Shown here piece after piece: positions 54,010 to 62,685 of a DNA stretch of 64,000 bases (its first letter is position 1; each line of letters opens with the position of its first letter). The notes under the pieces were generated by a model, which did not search any database, was not told the origin of the DNA, and saw only the letters and a program-made list of their open reading frames with translations. A program made the translations under genes and the position numbers. The DNA comes from Siansivirga zeaxanthinifaciens CC-SAMT-1. GTDB lineage: Bacteria; Bacteroidota; Bacteroidia; Flavobacteriales; Flavobacteriaceae. The DNA lies in the NCBI RefSeq assembly GCF_000941055.1, contig NZ_CP007202.1:2042001-2106000 (forward strand), written 5' to 3'.

Positions 54010-54031
54010 TTCAAAAAATTAACATTTTATT

Positions 54032-54892
54032 ATGATAACACAGGAACAGTTTGATCAAGAAGTCAAATCAATAATTTCTAATGCCATAAGAGAAGATGTT
54101 GGAGATGGCGATCACAGTTCGTTAGCTTGTATTCCAGAAAATGCTAAAGGAAGAGCAAAACTTTTAGTAAAAGATAAAGGTATTATTGGTGGCGTGAATT
54201 TTGCTAAAAAAGTATTTGCGTACGTTGATAAAAATTTAAAAATAGATGTCTTAATTCAAGATGGCTCAGAGGTTACTTATGGAGATATCGTTATGTATGT
54301 CGAAGGATCTTCACAATCAATTTTAAAAGCAGAACGTACCGTATTAAATGCTATGCAAAGAATGAGTGCAATAGCTACCAAAACTAAAATGTTTGTTGAT
54401 TTGTTAAAGGGGACCAACACCACTATTTTAGATACCAGAAAAACAACTCCGGGTATTCGTGTGTTAGAAAAATGGGCTGTAAAACTAGGCGGTGGAGAAA
54501 ACCACAGATTTGCACTTTATGATATGATTATGCTTAAAGATAACCATATTGATTTTGCAGGCGGTATAACAAATGCTGTTGAACTTAGTAAGCAATATTT
54601 AAAAGACACCGGGAAAGATTTGAAAATAATGGTTGAGGCAAGAAACTTAACCGAAGTAAGGGAAATTTTAACCTTAGATGGTGTTTATAGAATTTTGTTA
54701 GATAATTTTGATTACGAAGACACTAAAACAGCTGTAAAATTAATTGGAGATAAGTGTTTAACAGAATCGTCTGGTAACATAAATGAATCTACTATTCGAT
54801 ATTACGCAGAATGTGGTGTTAACTTTATTTCTTGTGGTGCTTTAACCCATTCTGTTCATAATATGGACTTAAGTTTAAAAGCTGTAAAATAG
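54032..54892 (+). CDS. nadC: nicotinate-nucleotide diphosphorylase (quinolinate phosphoribosyltransferase)
   Basis: Converts quinolinate and PRPP to nicotinate mononucleotide in NAD synthesis. The 286 residues include the N-terminal REDVGDGDHSSLACIP, ERTVLNAMQRMSAIATKT (about residue 110), the active-site stretch LDTRKTTPGIRVLEKWAVKLGGGENHRF (about 134-161) and NHIDFAGGI. The C-terminal ESSGNINESTIRYYAECGVNFISCGAL contains the PRPP-binding loop. Other NAD genes are not adjacent. A terminator follows at 54918. Confidence 0.96.
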   Translation: MITQEQFDQEVKSIISNAIREDVGDGDHSSLACIPENAKGRAKLLVKDKGIIGGVNFAKKVFAYVDKNLKIDVLIQDGSEVTYGDIVMYVEGSSQSILKAERTVLNAMQRMSAIATKTKMFVDLLKGTNTTILDTRKTTPGIRVLEKWAVKLGGGENHRFALYDMIMLKDNHIDFAGGITNAVELSKQYLKDTGKDLKIMVEARNLTEVREILTLDGVYRILLDNFDYEDTKTAVKLIGDKCLTESSGNINESTIRYYAECGVNFISCGALTHSVHNMDLSLKAVK

Positions 54893-54917
54893 TTTTTAAC
54901 TACATAAAATCAATTTT

Positions 54918-54956
54918 AAACATCCATGCTTTTTTAAGTATGGATGTTTTATTTTT
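54918..54956 (+). terminator. nadC intrinsic terminator
   Basis: Stem AAACATCCATGCTT / AAGTATGGATGTTT (one G-T pair) followed by a T-run. Confidence 0.8.
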
Positions 54957-54958
54957 AA

Positions 54959-54966
54959 TAACTTTG
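54959..54966 (+). promoter_or_regulatory. -7 promoter element of the YihY-family gene
   Basis: TAACTTTG directly after the nadC terminator and 24 bases before the ATG at 54990. No TTG at -33. Confidence 0.5.
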
Positions 54967-54989
54967 TTTTTAACTAAAAATTGAAATTA

Positions 54990-55931
54990 ATGACCAAACA
55001 CATAGAAGACAAGCTAGAAAAAATTCCAGTAGTAAATGTCTTTGTTAGGTTTTTAAAAAGGATAAAGTTACCCGGTTTAGAAGGTCTTTCGTTTTACGAA
55101 TTACTCGAATTATACATTACTGGTATTGTTAAAGGAGCGCTAACAACCCGAGCCAGCGCCATTGCATTTAGTTTTTTTACGGCTTTATTTCCTTTTTTAT
55201 TATTTGTTTTAATTATTATACCTCATGTACCAATAGATGATTTTAAAATAGAATTTTTACGATTTTTAGAATCTTTTTTACCGCCCAATACCTCCGATTT
55301 TTTCTTTGAGAATATTTTCTTAAACATCGATCAGTCGCAACAAGGCGGGTTGTTATCTTCTGTTTTTATTCTGTCTATTGCCTTAATGGCTAACGGAGTT
55401 AATGCAGCCTTTTCTGGTTTCGAAAACTCATATCATGAACAATTAACACGCAACGGTTTTAGACAGTACTTTTATGCTTTAGGAGTTGCAATTATTTTAG
55501 CATTTTTGCTAATTTTAACTATTGTTGTTCTAGGATATTTTCAAATTTATGTTGTTCAAAAATTGCTGGAAACTCTGGAAAATCGAGGGTATCAAGTAAA
55601 ATCGCAAACCGTTTTTTGGTATAACGTAGCAAAATATGTGTTTTTTGTTTTTATGGTGTATATCGCCACGGCAACGCTATACTATTTTGGCACAAAAGAA
55701 GGTAAAATTTCTAGATTCTTTTCGGCGGGGGCTTTATTTACAACCACACTTATTATTTTATCGTCCTTTTTGTTTGGTATTTATATTGAGAATTTTTCAA
55801 ATTACAACAAGCTTTACGGCTCCATTGGAGGGTTGTTAATTTTACTATTCTATTTGTGGTTAAATGCTAATATTTTGCTGTTGGGTTATGAGTTAAATGC
55901 ATCATTAAATAAACTAAGACAAAGAAAATAG
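54990..55931 (+). CDS. YihY/BrkB-family membrane protein
   Basis: A 313-residue inner-membrane protein with six hydrophobic segments. The family pattern is visible: GALTTRASAIAFSFFTALFPFLLF (first segment), GGLLSSVFILSIALMANGVNAAFSGFENSY, FLLILTIVVLGYFQIY, and the closing YGSIGGLLILLFYLWLNANILLLGYELNA. The TTG three codons upstream is a less likely start. The family was once called ribonuclease BN in error; a lipid- or export-related role has been proposed, but its function is unsettled. The stop is three bases before priA, so the pair is co-transcribed. Confidence 0.88.
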   Translation: MTKHIEDKLEKIPVVNVFVRFLKRIKLPGLEGLSFYELLELYITGIVKGALTTRASAIAFSFFTALFPFLLFVLIIIPHVPIDDFKIEFLRFLESFLPPNTSDFFFENIFLNIDQSQQGGLLSSVFILSIALMANGVNAAFSGFENSYHEQLTRNGFRQYFYALGVAIILAFLLILTIVVLGYFQIYVVQKLLETLENRGYQVKSQTVFWYNVAKYVFFVFMVYIATATLYYFGTKEGKISRFFSAGALFTTTLIILSSFLFGIYIENFSNYNKLYGSIGGLLILLFYLWLNANILLLGYELNASLNKLRQRK

Positions 55932-55934
55932 TCT

Positions 55935-58388
55935 ATGGAATATTTTATCGATGTTATTATACCTGTGCCGCTTCAAAAACTATTTACATATAGTATTACG
56001 GCTTCAGAATACGATTTTTTAAAAGTAGGTATGCGCGTTTCTGTGCCTTTTGGAAAATCGAAAATTTATACAGGCATCGTATATAACATTCACACCGAAG
56101 CCCCCATAGTTTATGAAGCAAAAGAAATTCATCAAATATTAGATGAAACGCCTTTAGTAACACAAAACCAGTTAAACTTATGGCAATGGATTTCAAGCTA
56201 TTATATGTGTACTTTAGGAGATGTGATGCGAGCGGCTTTGCCAAATGCTTTCGTTCTTGAAAGCGAAACCATTGTTACTAAGAATGCAAAAAAAGTCATA
56301 GATGAAGCGCTTTTAAAAGATGAAGAATTTTTAATTTATGATGCATTGCAATTTCAATCGTCATTAAAAATTCAGGATATAGTAAATATTTTAGGGAAGA
56401 ATAATGTCTTGCCAATTATTAATAGACTTTTAGAAAAAGAGGCCATTCATGTTGATGAAGAAGTTTTTGAGAAATACAAACCCAAGTTAGTTCGTTATGT
56501 AAAGCTTCACGCGCAATATACCTCAGAGCAGGCTTTGCAGCAATTATTAGATGATTTAAACAGAGCGCCTAAACAGCATAAAGTTATTCTAACCTTGTTT
56601 TCTTTATCTGCAACTACAAAAAAACCTGTAAAAGTTTCCGATTTAACTACGGCAAGTGAGGCTACTTCTGCTGTTATAAAAGCTTTAATAGACAAAAATA
56701 TTTTAGAAGAATATTATATTCAAACAGACCGAATTGAATATTCTGGTGAAGAAAACGAAGCTTCAAAAAAATTAAATACATATCAAGAAACAGCTTTAAA
56801 TGATATACAAACAGGCTTTAAACAGCACGATGTTGTTTTGTTGCACGGTGTAACATCATCAGGAAAAACAGAGGTTTATGTAAAACTTATTGAAGATGCT
56901 TTGCAAAAGAAAGAGCAGGTTTTATATTTGTTGCCAGAAATTGCGTTAACGACCCAGTTAATAACGCGTTTGCAAAATTATTTCGGAGAACAGGTGGCGG
57001 TGTTTCATTCTAAATACTCATCTCAAGAGCGGGTTGAGGTTTGGAATCACGTTTTGCAAAATTCCGCGAAAGCTCAAATAATTTTAGGAGCTCGATCCTC
57101 CATTTTTTTACCATTTCATAATTTAGGATTGATCATTGTCGATGAAGAACACGAACAATCTTTTAAGCAGTTTGATCCGGCACCACGCTACCATGCCAGA
57201 GATACGGCCATTGTTTTGGCTCATATTTTTAAAGCTAAAGTACTTCTGGGCTCTGCAACTCCAAGCTTAGAAAGTTATTTTAATGCCCAGCAAAACAAAT
57301 ATGGTTTGGTTGAAATTACGAAGCGGTTTAATGATGTTTTAATGCCAGACATGGAGTTGGTCGATATTAAGGAAAAGTTTAAGAAAAAATGTATGAAAGG
57401 ACATTTTAGTGATAGGCTTATTTCTGAAATGACCGATACATTAAAAGAAGGCTATCAAGTTATTCTTTTTCAAAACCGACGCGGATTTTCTCCCATAGTG
57501 GAGTGTAATACCTGTGGCCATTCGCCCCAGTGTCCTAATTGCGATGTGAGTTTAACCTATCACAAATATCAAAATCAATTGCGTTGTCATTATTGTGGTT
57601 ACACCATGGCAAAACTAATTAAATGTTTAGCCTGCGGAAGCCCCGATTTAGACAATAAAGGCTTTGGCACCGAACAAATTGAAACCGAAGTAAAAGCCTT
57701 ATTTCCAGATTATAAAGTCGCCAGGATGGATTTGGATACCACACGTGGTAAGTATGGTTACGAAAAAATAATTACAGCTTTAGAGCAGCAGGAAATAGAT
57801 ATTTTAGTTGGCACCCAAATGCTTACTAAAGGACTTGATTTTAGAAATGTGAAGTTGGTTGGTATTATGAATGCCGATACCATGTTAAACTTCCCCGATT
57901 TTAGAGCTCACGAACGTAGTTTTCAACTCATGTTGCAGGTTTCTGGTAGGGCAGGACGAACCAATGTAAGAGGTAAGGTTTTAATACAAACGTATAATCC
58001 GCATCATAATATTTTGCAACAGGTTACTACAAATAATTATATCGATATGTATAAAGAGCAAATGAACGATCGGTATAATTACAAATATCCGCCAGTTTTT
58101 AAGCAAATTAAAATCACTTTAAAACATAAAGATTATGTGGTTGTAGATAAAGCTTCTCTTTGGTTTGCAACGTCTTTAAGACAGGTTTTTGGAGATTTTA
58201 TTTTAGGACCAGAATCGCCACCCATTGCACGTATTAGAAACCAGTTTCATAAAAATATTTTGGTTAAGATTCCTAAAAAACAATCTTTGTCTAAAACAAA
58301 AGAAGCTATTATTAAAATTAATAATAGCTTCTTGAGTGTAAAAGATTTTAGGTCGGTTAAAGTAATTTTAAATGTCGATAACTTTTAG
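55935..58388 (+). CDS. priA: primosomal replication restart helicase PriA
   Basis: Superfamily 2 helicase of 817 residues that reloads the replisome at collapsed forks. The N-terminal DNA-binding domain covers about 1-105 (FIDVIIPVPLQKLFTYSI). Walker A is HGVTSSGKTEVYVKL (about residue 308), the Walker B box is IIVDEEHEQSFKQ (about 397), and ARDTAIVLAH follows. Eight zinc-coordinating Cys residues lie between CNTCGHSPQCPNCDVSLTY and CHYCGYTMAKLIKCLACGS (about 520-570). The C-terminal motifs VGTQMLTKGLDF and QVSGRAGR close the helicase. The full length is normal. Confidence 0.96.
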   Translation: MEYFIDVIIPVPLQKLFTYSITASEYDFLKVGMRVSVPFGKSKIYTGIVYNIHTEAPIVYEAKEIHQILDETPLVTQNQLNLWQWISSYYMCTLGDVMRAALPNAFVLESETIVTKNAKKVIDEALLKDEEFLIYDALQFQSSLKIQDIVNILGKNNVLPIINRLLEKEAIHVDEEVFEKYKPKLVRYVKLHAQYTSEQALQQLLDDLNRAPKQHKVILTLFSLSATTKKPVKVSDLTTASEATSAVIKALIDKNILEEYYIQTDRIEYSGEENEASKKLNTYQETALNDIQTGFKQHDVVLLHGVTSSGKTEVYVKLIEDALQKKEQVLYLLPEIALTTQLITRLQNYFGEQVAVFHSKYSSQERVEVWNHVLQNSAKAQIILGARSSIFLPFHNLGLIIVDEEHEQSFKQFDPAPRYHARDTAIVLAHIFKAKVLLGSATPSLESYFNAQQNKYGLVEITKRFNDVLMPDMELVDIKEKFKKKCMKGHFSDRLISEMTDTLKEGYQVILFQNRRGFSPIVECNTCGHSPQCPNCDVSLTYHKYQNQLRCHYCGYTMAKLIKCLACGSPDLDNKGFGTEQIETEVKALFPDYKVARMDLDTTRGKYGYEKIITALEQQEIDILVGTQMLTKGLDFRNVKLVGIMNADTMLNFPDFRAHERSFQLMLQVSGRAGRTNVRGKVLIQTYNPHHNILQQVTTNNYIDMYKEQMNDRYNYKYPPVFKQIKITLKHKDYVVVDKASLWFATSLRQVFGDFILGPESPPIARIRNQFHKNILVKIPKKQSLSKTKEAIIKINNSFLSVKDFRSVKVILNVDNF

Positions 58389-58500
58389 TGATTGAAATTT
58401 GTTTGCAAATTTGTGTTTAACCATTACTGATTTTTTTCAGTTTTAATTTTTAATGTTTAGTTGGTTATAAAAAGAAATGATTTTCGTTTTATTTAAAACA

Positions 58501-59196
58501 TTAAATATTATTTAAAGCATCAACCAGTTGTGTTTTTTTATTCCTGCTTAACGGAATTTCATAAGCACCCACTTCAACGTTTTTACTGTTAAACCTGTCA
58601 ATTTTATCAAGATTTACAATATAAGATTTGTGAATTCTCAAAAATTTATTTTCTGGTAATTCTTTTTCAAAAGACTTCATAGTAGAAAGTACTACTAAAC
58701 TCGTGTCTTCTGTTACTAATTTCACATAATCACCAAGGGCTTCAATCCATTTAATGTCTTTAATATATACTTTACGTTTTTTAAGGTTACTTTTCACAAA
58801 AATGTGTTCACCTTCTTCTTCGTTAAAGTCTTGAGAAATTTTGTGGTGTTCTAAAGCTTTTTCTACAGAAATATTAAAGCGTTCTCTGGTAATTGGTTTG
58901 TGTAAATAATCGGTAGCATCGTAATTAAATGCTTTAAAAGCATATTCTGTTTTACCGGTTACAAAAATAATTTGGGGTTTGTTGTTTAGTACATCAAGTA
59001 GCTCAAATCCGTTTAGAACAGGCATTTCTATGTCTAAAAAAATTAAATCTACCTGGTGGCTATTTAAACCATTTTTGGTCTCTAGGGCGCTACTGTACTC
59101 TGCAATTAAGTTAAGAGAGGGGTGATTCTCTACAAGCTTAACAATGGAGAGACGTTGTATGGCCGAATCGTCTACTACTACACAGTTTAAAGTCAT
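58501..59196 (-). CDS. LytTR-family response regulator, orphan
   Basis: A 231-residue two-component regulator. The start at ATG 59196 gives MTLNCVVVDDSAIQRLSIVK; a frame 14 codons longer adds unrelated residues. The receiver domain has the acidic pair Asp9-Asp10, phosphoacceptor Asp55 in LIFLDIEMP, and the Lys segment YDATDYLHKP. The LytTR DNA-binding domain follows (about 135-228) with IKWIEALGDYVKLVTE, MKSFEKELPENKFLRIHKSYIVN and PLSRNKKTQLVDAL. No histidine kinase gene is adjacent, so the sensor must be encoded elsewhere. It is transcribed away from the ribosomal protein operon. Confidence 0.92.
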   Translation of the reverse strand: MTLNCVVVDDSAIQRLSIVKLVENHPSLNLIAEYSSALETKNGLNSHQVDLIFLDIEMPVLNGFELLDVLNNKPQIIFVTGKTEYAFKAFNYDATDYLHKPITRERFNISVEKALEHHKISQDFNEEEGEHIFVKSNLKKRKVYIKDIKWIEALGDYVKLVTEDTSLVVLSTMKSFEKELPENKFLRIHKSYIVNLDKIDRFNSKNVEVGAYEIPLSRNKKTQLVDALNNI

Positions 59197-59334
59197 AACA
59201 TTTATATTATTTCGGTTAAGATATCGACAATAGTACAAAAAATTCGGTTAAAAACCAAAAAACATCGTTAAAGTGTTTAATTTAATTAAAATTTAACGCG
59301 TTTTTTATTACTTCAAATATAGTTTAAATTTATG

Positions 59335-59365
59335 TTGTTTAGTATGTATTTAATGATTATTTTTG
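59335..59365 (+). promoter_or_regulatory. promoter of the rpsF operon
   Basis: TTG at 59335-59337 and TATTTTTG at 59358-59365, 20-base spacing, 31 bases before the rpsF ATG. Confidence 0.7.
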
Positions 59366-59396
59366 CACCCAATTTTTAACAATAAACACGATTTTT

Positions 59397-59735
59397 ATGA
59401 ATCATTATGAAACTGTTTTCATCTTAAATCCCGTTTTATCTGATGATCAGATAAAGGAAACAGTAAAGAAATACGAAGATTTTCTTGTTTCTAACGGAGC
59501 TAAGATGGTAGCTAAAGAAGATTGGGGGCTTAAAAAATTAGCTTACCCAATACAAAACAAGAAAAGTGGTTTTTACCATTTATTTGAGTACACCGTAGAA
59601 GGTGAGGTAATTAATGCTTTAGAATTAGAGTTTAGACGTGATGAGCGTTTTATGCGTTACTTAACAGTTACGTTAGACAAACACGCTATTTCTTGGGCAG
59701 AGAGAAGAAGAGTTAAACTTAAACAAAAAGCTTAA
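59397..59735 (+). CDS. rpsF: 30S ribosomal protein S6
   Basis: A small-subunit ribosomal protein of 112 residues that binds 16S rRNA together with S18. It has the characteristic start [19 protein letters not shown], then [20 protein letters not shown] and [22 protein letters not shown]. It heads the usual rpsF-rpsR-rplI operon; the single-stranded DNA-binding gene found between them in some bacteria is absent here. The gap to rpsR is two bases. Confidence 0.97.
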   Translation: MNHYETVFILNPVLSDDQIKETVKKYEDFLVSNGAKMVAKEDWGLKKLAYPIQNKKSGFYHLFEYTVEGEVINALELEFRRDERFMRYLTVTLDKHAISWAERRRVKLKQKA

Positions 59736-59737
59736 TT

Positions 59738-60034
59738 ATGTCATCTATAGAACAACAATCTAAAGGAAAAAAAGACGGAGAAATTAGATATTTAACTCCT
59801 CTTAACATAGACACAAACAAACAAAAGAAATACTGTCGTTTTAAAAAGTCTGGTATTAAATACGTAGATTACAAAGATCCAGATTTCTTATTAAAGTTTG
59901 TAAACGAGCAAGGTAAAATTTTACCAAGACGTTTAACAGGTACATCTTTAAAGTTTCAAAGAAAAGTGTCTGTTGCTGTTAAAAGAGCACGTCACTTAGC
60001 TTTAATGCCATACGTAGCCGATTTATTAAAATAA
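59738..60034 (+). CDS. rpsR: 30S ribosomal protein S18
   Basis: Ribosomal protein of 98 residues. The family core [22 protein letters not shown] and [32 protein letters not shown] is complete. The N-terminal 25 residues are polar and variable, as in other Bacteroidota. Pairs with S6 on 16S rRNA. Confidence 0.97.
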   Translation: MSSIEQQSKGKKDGEIRYLTPLNIDTNKQKKYCRFKKSGIKYVDYKDPDFLLKFVNEQGKILPRRLTGTSLKFQRKVSVAVKRARHLALMPYVADLLK

Positions 60035-60047
60035 AATACCGATAACA

Positions 60048-60494
60048 ATGGAACTTATATTAAAACAAGACGTTGAAAATTTAGGATTTAAAGACGATGT
60101 TGTAACAGTTAAGAACGGTTATGGTAGAAACTTTTTAATTCCTCAAGGACGAGCTATTTTGGCGACGTCTTCAGCTAAAAAAGTATTAGCTGAAAACTTA
60201 AAGCAAAGAGCTTTTAAAGAAAAGAAAATTGTTGATGATGCTAACAAAATTGCTGAAGCTATTAAAGCTTTAGACATTAAAATTACATCTAAAGTAGGAT
60301 CAGGTGATAAATTATTTGGTTCTGTAAACAACATAGATATCGCGGCGGCTTTAGAAAAAGAAGGTCAGTCTATCGATAAAAAATACATTACAGTTGCAAC
60401 TGTAAAACGTACTGGTAAATACAATGCAGTAGTACGTTTACACAGAGAAGTAACTGTAGATTTACCTTTCGAGGTTATTGCAGAAGCAAACTAA
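60048..60494 (+). CDS. rplI: 50S ribosomal protein L9
   Basis: Large-subunit protein of 148 residues with the two-domain dumbbell shape. The N-domain is MELILKQDVENLGFKDDVVTVKNGYGRNFLIPQG-like, a long connecting helix follows, and the C-domain contains ITSKVGSGDKLFGSVNNIDIAAAL. Last gene of the operon, with a terminator 18 bases after. Confidence 0.97.
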   Translation: MELILKQDVENLGFKDDVVTVKNGYGRNFLIPQGRAILATSSAKKVLAENLKQRAFKEKKIVDDANKIAEAIKALDIKITSKVGSGDKLFGSVNNIDIAAALEKEGQSIDKKYITVATVKRTGKYNAVVRLHREVTVDLPFEVIAEAN

Positions 60495-60511
60495 AAATAT
60501 TTTTTTTAGTT

Positions 60512-60541
60512 AAAAAGCCTCAACTTTGTTGGGGCTTTTTT
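60512..60541 (+). terminator. rpsF operon intrinsic terminator
   Basis: Stem AAAAAGCCTCAAC / TTGGGGCTTTTT (one mismatch or wobble) with a 4-base loop. Confidence 0.88.
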
Positions 60542-60632
60542 ATTAGAAACAATTGAAAATATTAGTTTTTAATGAAATGGATTTACATTTTATTGAATCA
60601 ATAAAGTTGTCTATTTAGGAATTACTGTAAAA

Positions 60633-61100
60633 ATGAAGTATACAAGACTCACAAAGGAACAATTAGAAGAATTACATCAAGAATTTATTAATTTTTTAGC
60701 AACCCAATCTATCACAGCCGATGAGTGGAATAACTTAAAAGTTAATAAACCAGAAATGGCAGAAATGGAATTAGACGTTTTTAGCGATTTAATTTGGGAA
60801 GGTGCTTTAAATAAAGCTGAATATTTAGAGCATATTTCGCCTATGCACATGTATCTTTTTCATTTAGGAGCCGATAAAATGCATGTTATTGCCATTATTT
60901 TAAAAAATGATGTCGACATTACCACTAAAGAGGGTTATAACTGGCTTCGTGAAAATTTAATGGATGAGAATGTAGAGTTTTCGCAGGCTAAAAAAGAATA
61001 TAGTGACGATAAAAATTTAGATAAATTTAAAATGATTGAAAAAGGCGCGGTTATTACTAAAGGCGATTTGTTTAAATATTTTGATAAGCTCATAAATTAA
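60633..61100 (+). CDS. DUF6495-family conserved protein
   Basis: A 155-residue cytoplasmic protein of unknown function that I associate with the DUF6495 family of Bacteroidota; the name is from memory. It begins KYTRLTKEQLEELHQEFINFLA and has a middle segment YLEHISPMHMYLFHLGADKMHVIAI rich in His and Met. It ends with a Lys-rich, acidic region. No enzymatic motif. It lies between the ribosomal operon and hisS, with a 7-base stem hairpin (CATTCTTG...CAAGAAT) just after it at 61108-61127 that may act as a weak terminator. Confidence 0.7.
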   Translation: MKYTRLTKEQLEELHQEFINFLATQSITADEWNNLKVNKPEMAEMELDVFSDLIWEGALNKAEYLEHISPMHMYLFHLGADKMHVIAIILKNDVDITTKEGYNWLRENLMDENVEFSQAKKEYSDDKNLDKFKMIEKGAVITKGDLFKYFDKLIN

Positions 61101-61145
61101 ACCGTTCATTCTTGTTTAGGCAAGAATCTTTTCAAATTAAACTCT

Positions 61146-61215
61146 TATTTTTGTCACTTCGAGCATTCGATATTAAGAGAAGCAAATATTTTTTGCGGTA
61201 AATCTCGAGATGAAT
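61146..61215 (+). repeat. degenerate TCTCGAG-type palindromic repeat in the hisS leader
   Basis: GTCACTTCGAGC at 61153-61164 pairs imperfectly with TCTCGAGATGA at 61203-61213, resembling a dispersed flavobacterial intergenic palindrome. TATTTTTG at 61146-61153 is a perfect -7 promoter match for hisS, so the repeat would lie in the leader of that transcript. A second short inverted repeat, CCTGCCCACACAGGC, occurs at 61241-61255. Confidence 0.45.
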
Positions 61216-61262
61216 TTTAATTATTAACCTTAAACAGATACCTGCCCACACAGGCATTTAAT

Positions 61263-62636
61263 ATGGCTCAAAAACCAAGCATTCCTAAGGGAACCAGAGA
61301 CTTTAATCCAGAACAAGTTGCCAAACGTAACTATATATTTAATACCATTCGCAGTGCTTTTGAAACCTTTGGTTTTCAGCCTATTGAAACGCCAAGTTTT
61401 GAGAATTCTGAGACCTTGATGGGGAAATATGGCGACGAAGGCGACCGTTTAATTTTTAAGATTTTAAATTCGGGCGATTATTTATCGAAGGCCGATGCTA
61501 CTGCTTACACAGAAAAAGATTCTACTAAATTAACCTCAAGTATATCAGAAAAAGCGCTGCGTTACGATTTAACCGTTCCGTTTGCACGATATGTTGTTCA
61601 GCATCAAAATGAAATTGAATTTCCTTTTAAACGTTACCAAATACAACCGGTTTGGCGTGCCGATAGACCACAAAAAGGGCGTTTTAGAGAGTTTTACCAA
61701 TGCGATGCCGATGTAGTTGGAAGTGACTCTCTTTGGCAGGAAGTCGAGTTTATTCAGTTATACGATGCGGTATTTTCTGCTTTAAAATTAGAAGGTGTAA
61801 CGATTAAAATTAACAACCGTAAAATATTATCGGGTATTGCCGAAGTTATTGGCGCTTCAGATAAATTAATCGATTTTACGGTAGCTCTCGATAAATTAGA
61901 TAAAATAGGCGAGGAGAAGGTGAAAGAAGAAATGCTTTCTAAAGGCATTTCAGAAGCTGGCATCACTAAATTGCAACCATTATTTACCCTTTCGGGTTCT
62001 TTTGAATCTCAAATTGAAAGTTTAAAAGGGATATTATCAACTTCAGAAGAAGGAAAAAAAGGCATTGAAGAATTAGCTTTTATTAATGAAGCCATTAGTG
62101 TCTTAGGATTATCGACTGCGGCATTAAGTTTAGATGTTACGCTGGCACGCGGATTAAATTATTACACCGGTGCTATTTTTGAAGTTGCTGCACCAAAAAC
62201 GGTTCAAATGGGTTCTATTGGTGGCGGTGGTCGTTACGACGATTTAACGGGCATTTTTGGTTTAAATAATGTGAGTGGCGTTGGAATTAGTTTTGGACTT
62301 GATAGAATTTATTTGGTTTTAGAAGAACTAAATTTGTTTCCAGAAACTGTTTTAAAAAATATTGAAGTGTTATTTATAAATTTTGGTAATAAAGAAGCAT
62401 TATTTTGTTTAAAGGCCATAAAACAATTACGATTACAAGGGATAAATGCAGAGTTGTATCCTGATGCGGCTAAAATGAAAAAGCAGATGAATCATGCCAA
62501 CAAACGTAACATTCCGTTTGTTGTTTTAGTAGGTGAGGAGGAAATTAACTCTGAAACCTATTCACTAAAAAATATGATTACCGGAGAACAACTTAAGGTT
62601 GATTTAAATGCCTTAATCGATCAAATTAAAAAATAA
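61263..62636 (+). CDS. hisS: histidyl-tRNA synthetase
   Basis: Charges tRNA-His with histidine. Class II synthetase of 457 residues. Motif 1 is around [23 protein letters not shown], motif 2 around [17 protein letters not shown] [16 protein letters not shown] and [19 protein letters not shown], and the histidine-specific segments [19 protein letters not shown] and [14 protein letters not shown] follow. The C-terminal anticodon-binding domain begins around residue 360 (EVLFINFGN). Single gene with its own promoter and terminator. Confidence 0.96.
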   Translation: MAQKPSIPKGTRDFNPEQVAKRNYIFNTIRSAFETFGFQPIETPSFENSETLMGKYGDEGDRLIFKILNSGDYLSKADATAYTEKDSTKLTSSISEKALRYDLTVPFARYVVQHQNEIEFPFKRYQIQPVWRADRPQKGRFREFYQCDADVVGSDSLWQEVEFIQLYDAVFSALKLEGVTIKINNRKILSGIAEVIGASDKLIDFTVALDKLDKIGEEKVKEEMLSKGISEAGITKLQPLFTLSGSFESQIESLKGILSTSEEGKKGIEELAFINEAISVLGLSTAALSLDVTLARGLNYYTGAIFEVAAPKTVQMGSIGGGGRYDDLTGIFGLNNVSGVGISFGLDRIYLVLEELNLFPETVLKNIEVLFINFGNKEALFCLKAIKQLRLQGINAELYPDAAKMKKQMNHANKRNIPFVVLVGEEEINSETYSLKNMITGEQLKVDLNALIDQIKK

Positions 62637-62666
62637 AAAAAAGCCTCAATTTATTGAGGCTTTTTT
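62637..62666. terminator. bidirectional intrinsic terminator, hisS / T9SS gene
   Basis: Stem AAAAAAGCCTCAAT / TTGAGGCTTTTTT between convergent genes. Confidence 0.9.
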
Positions 62667-62685
62667 ATTTATCATCTTTTTATTT

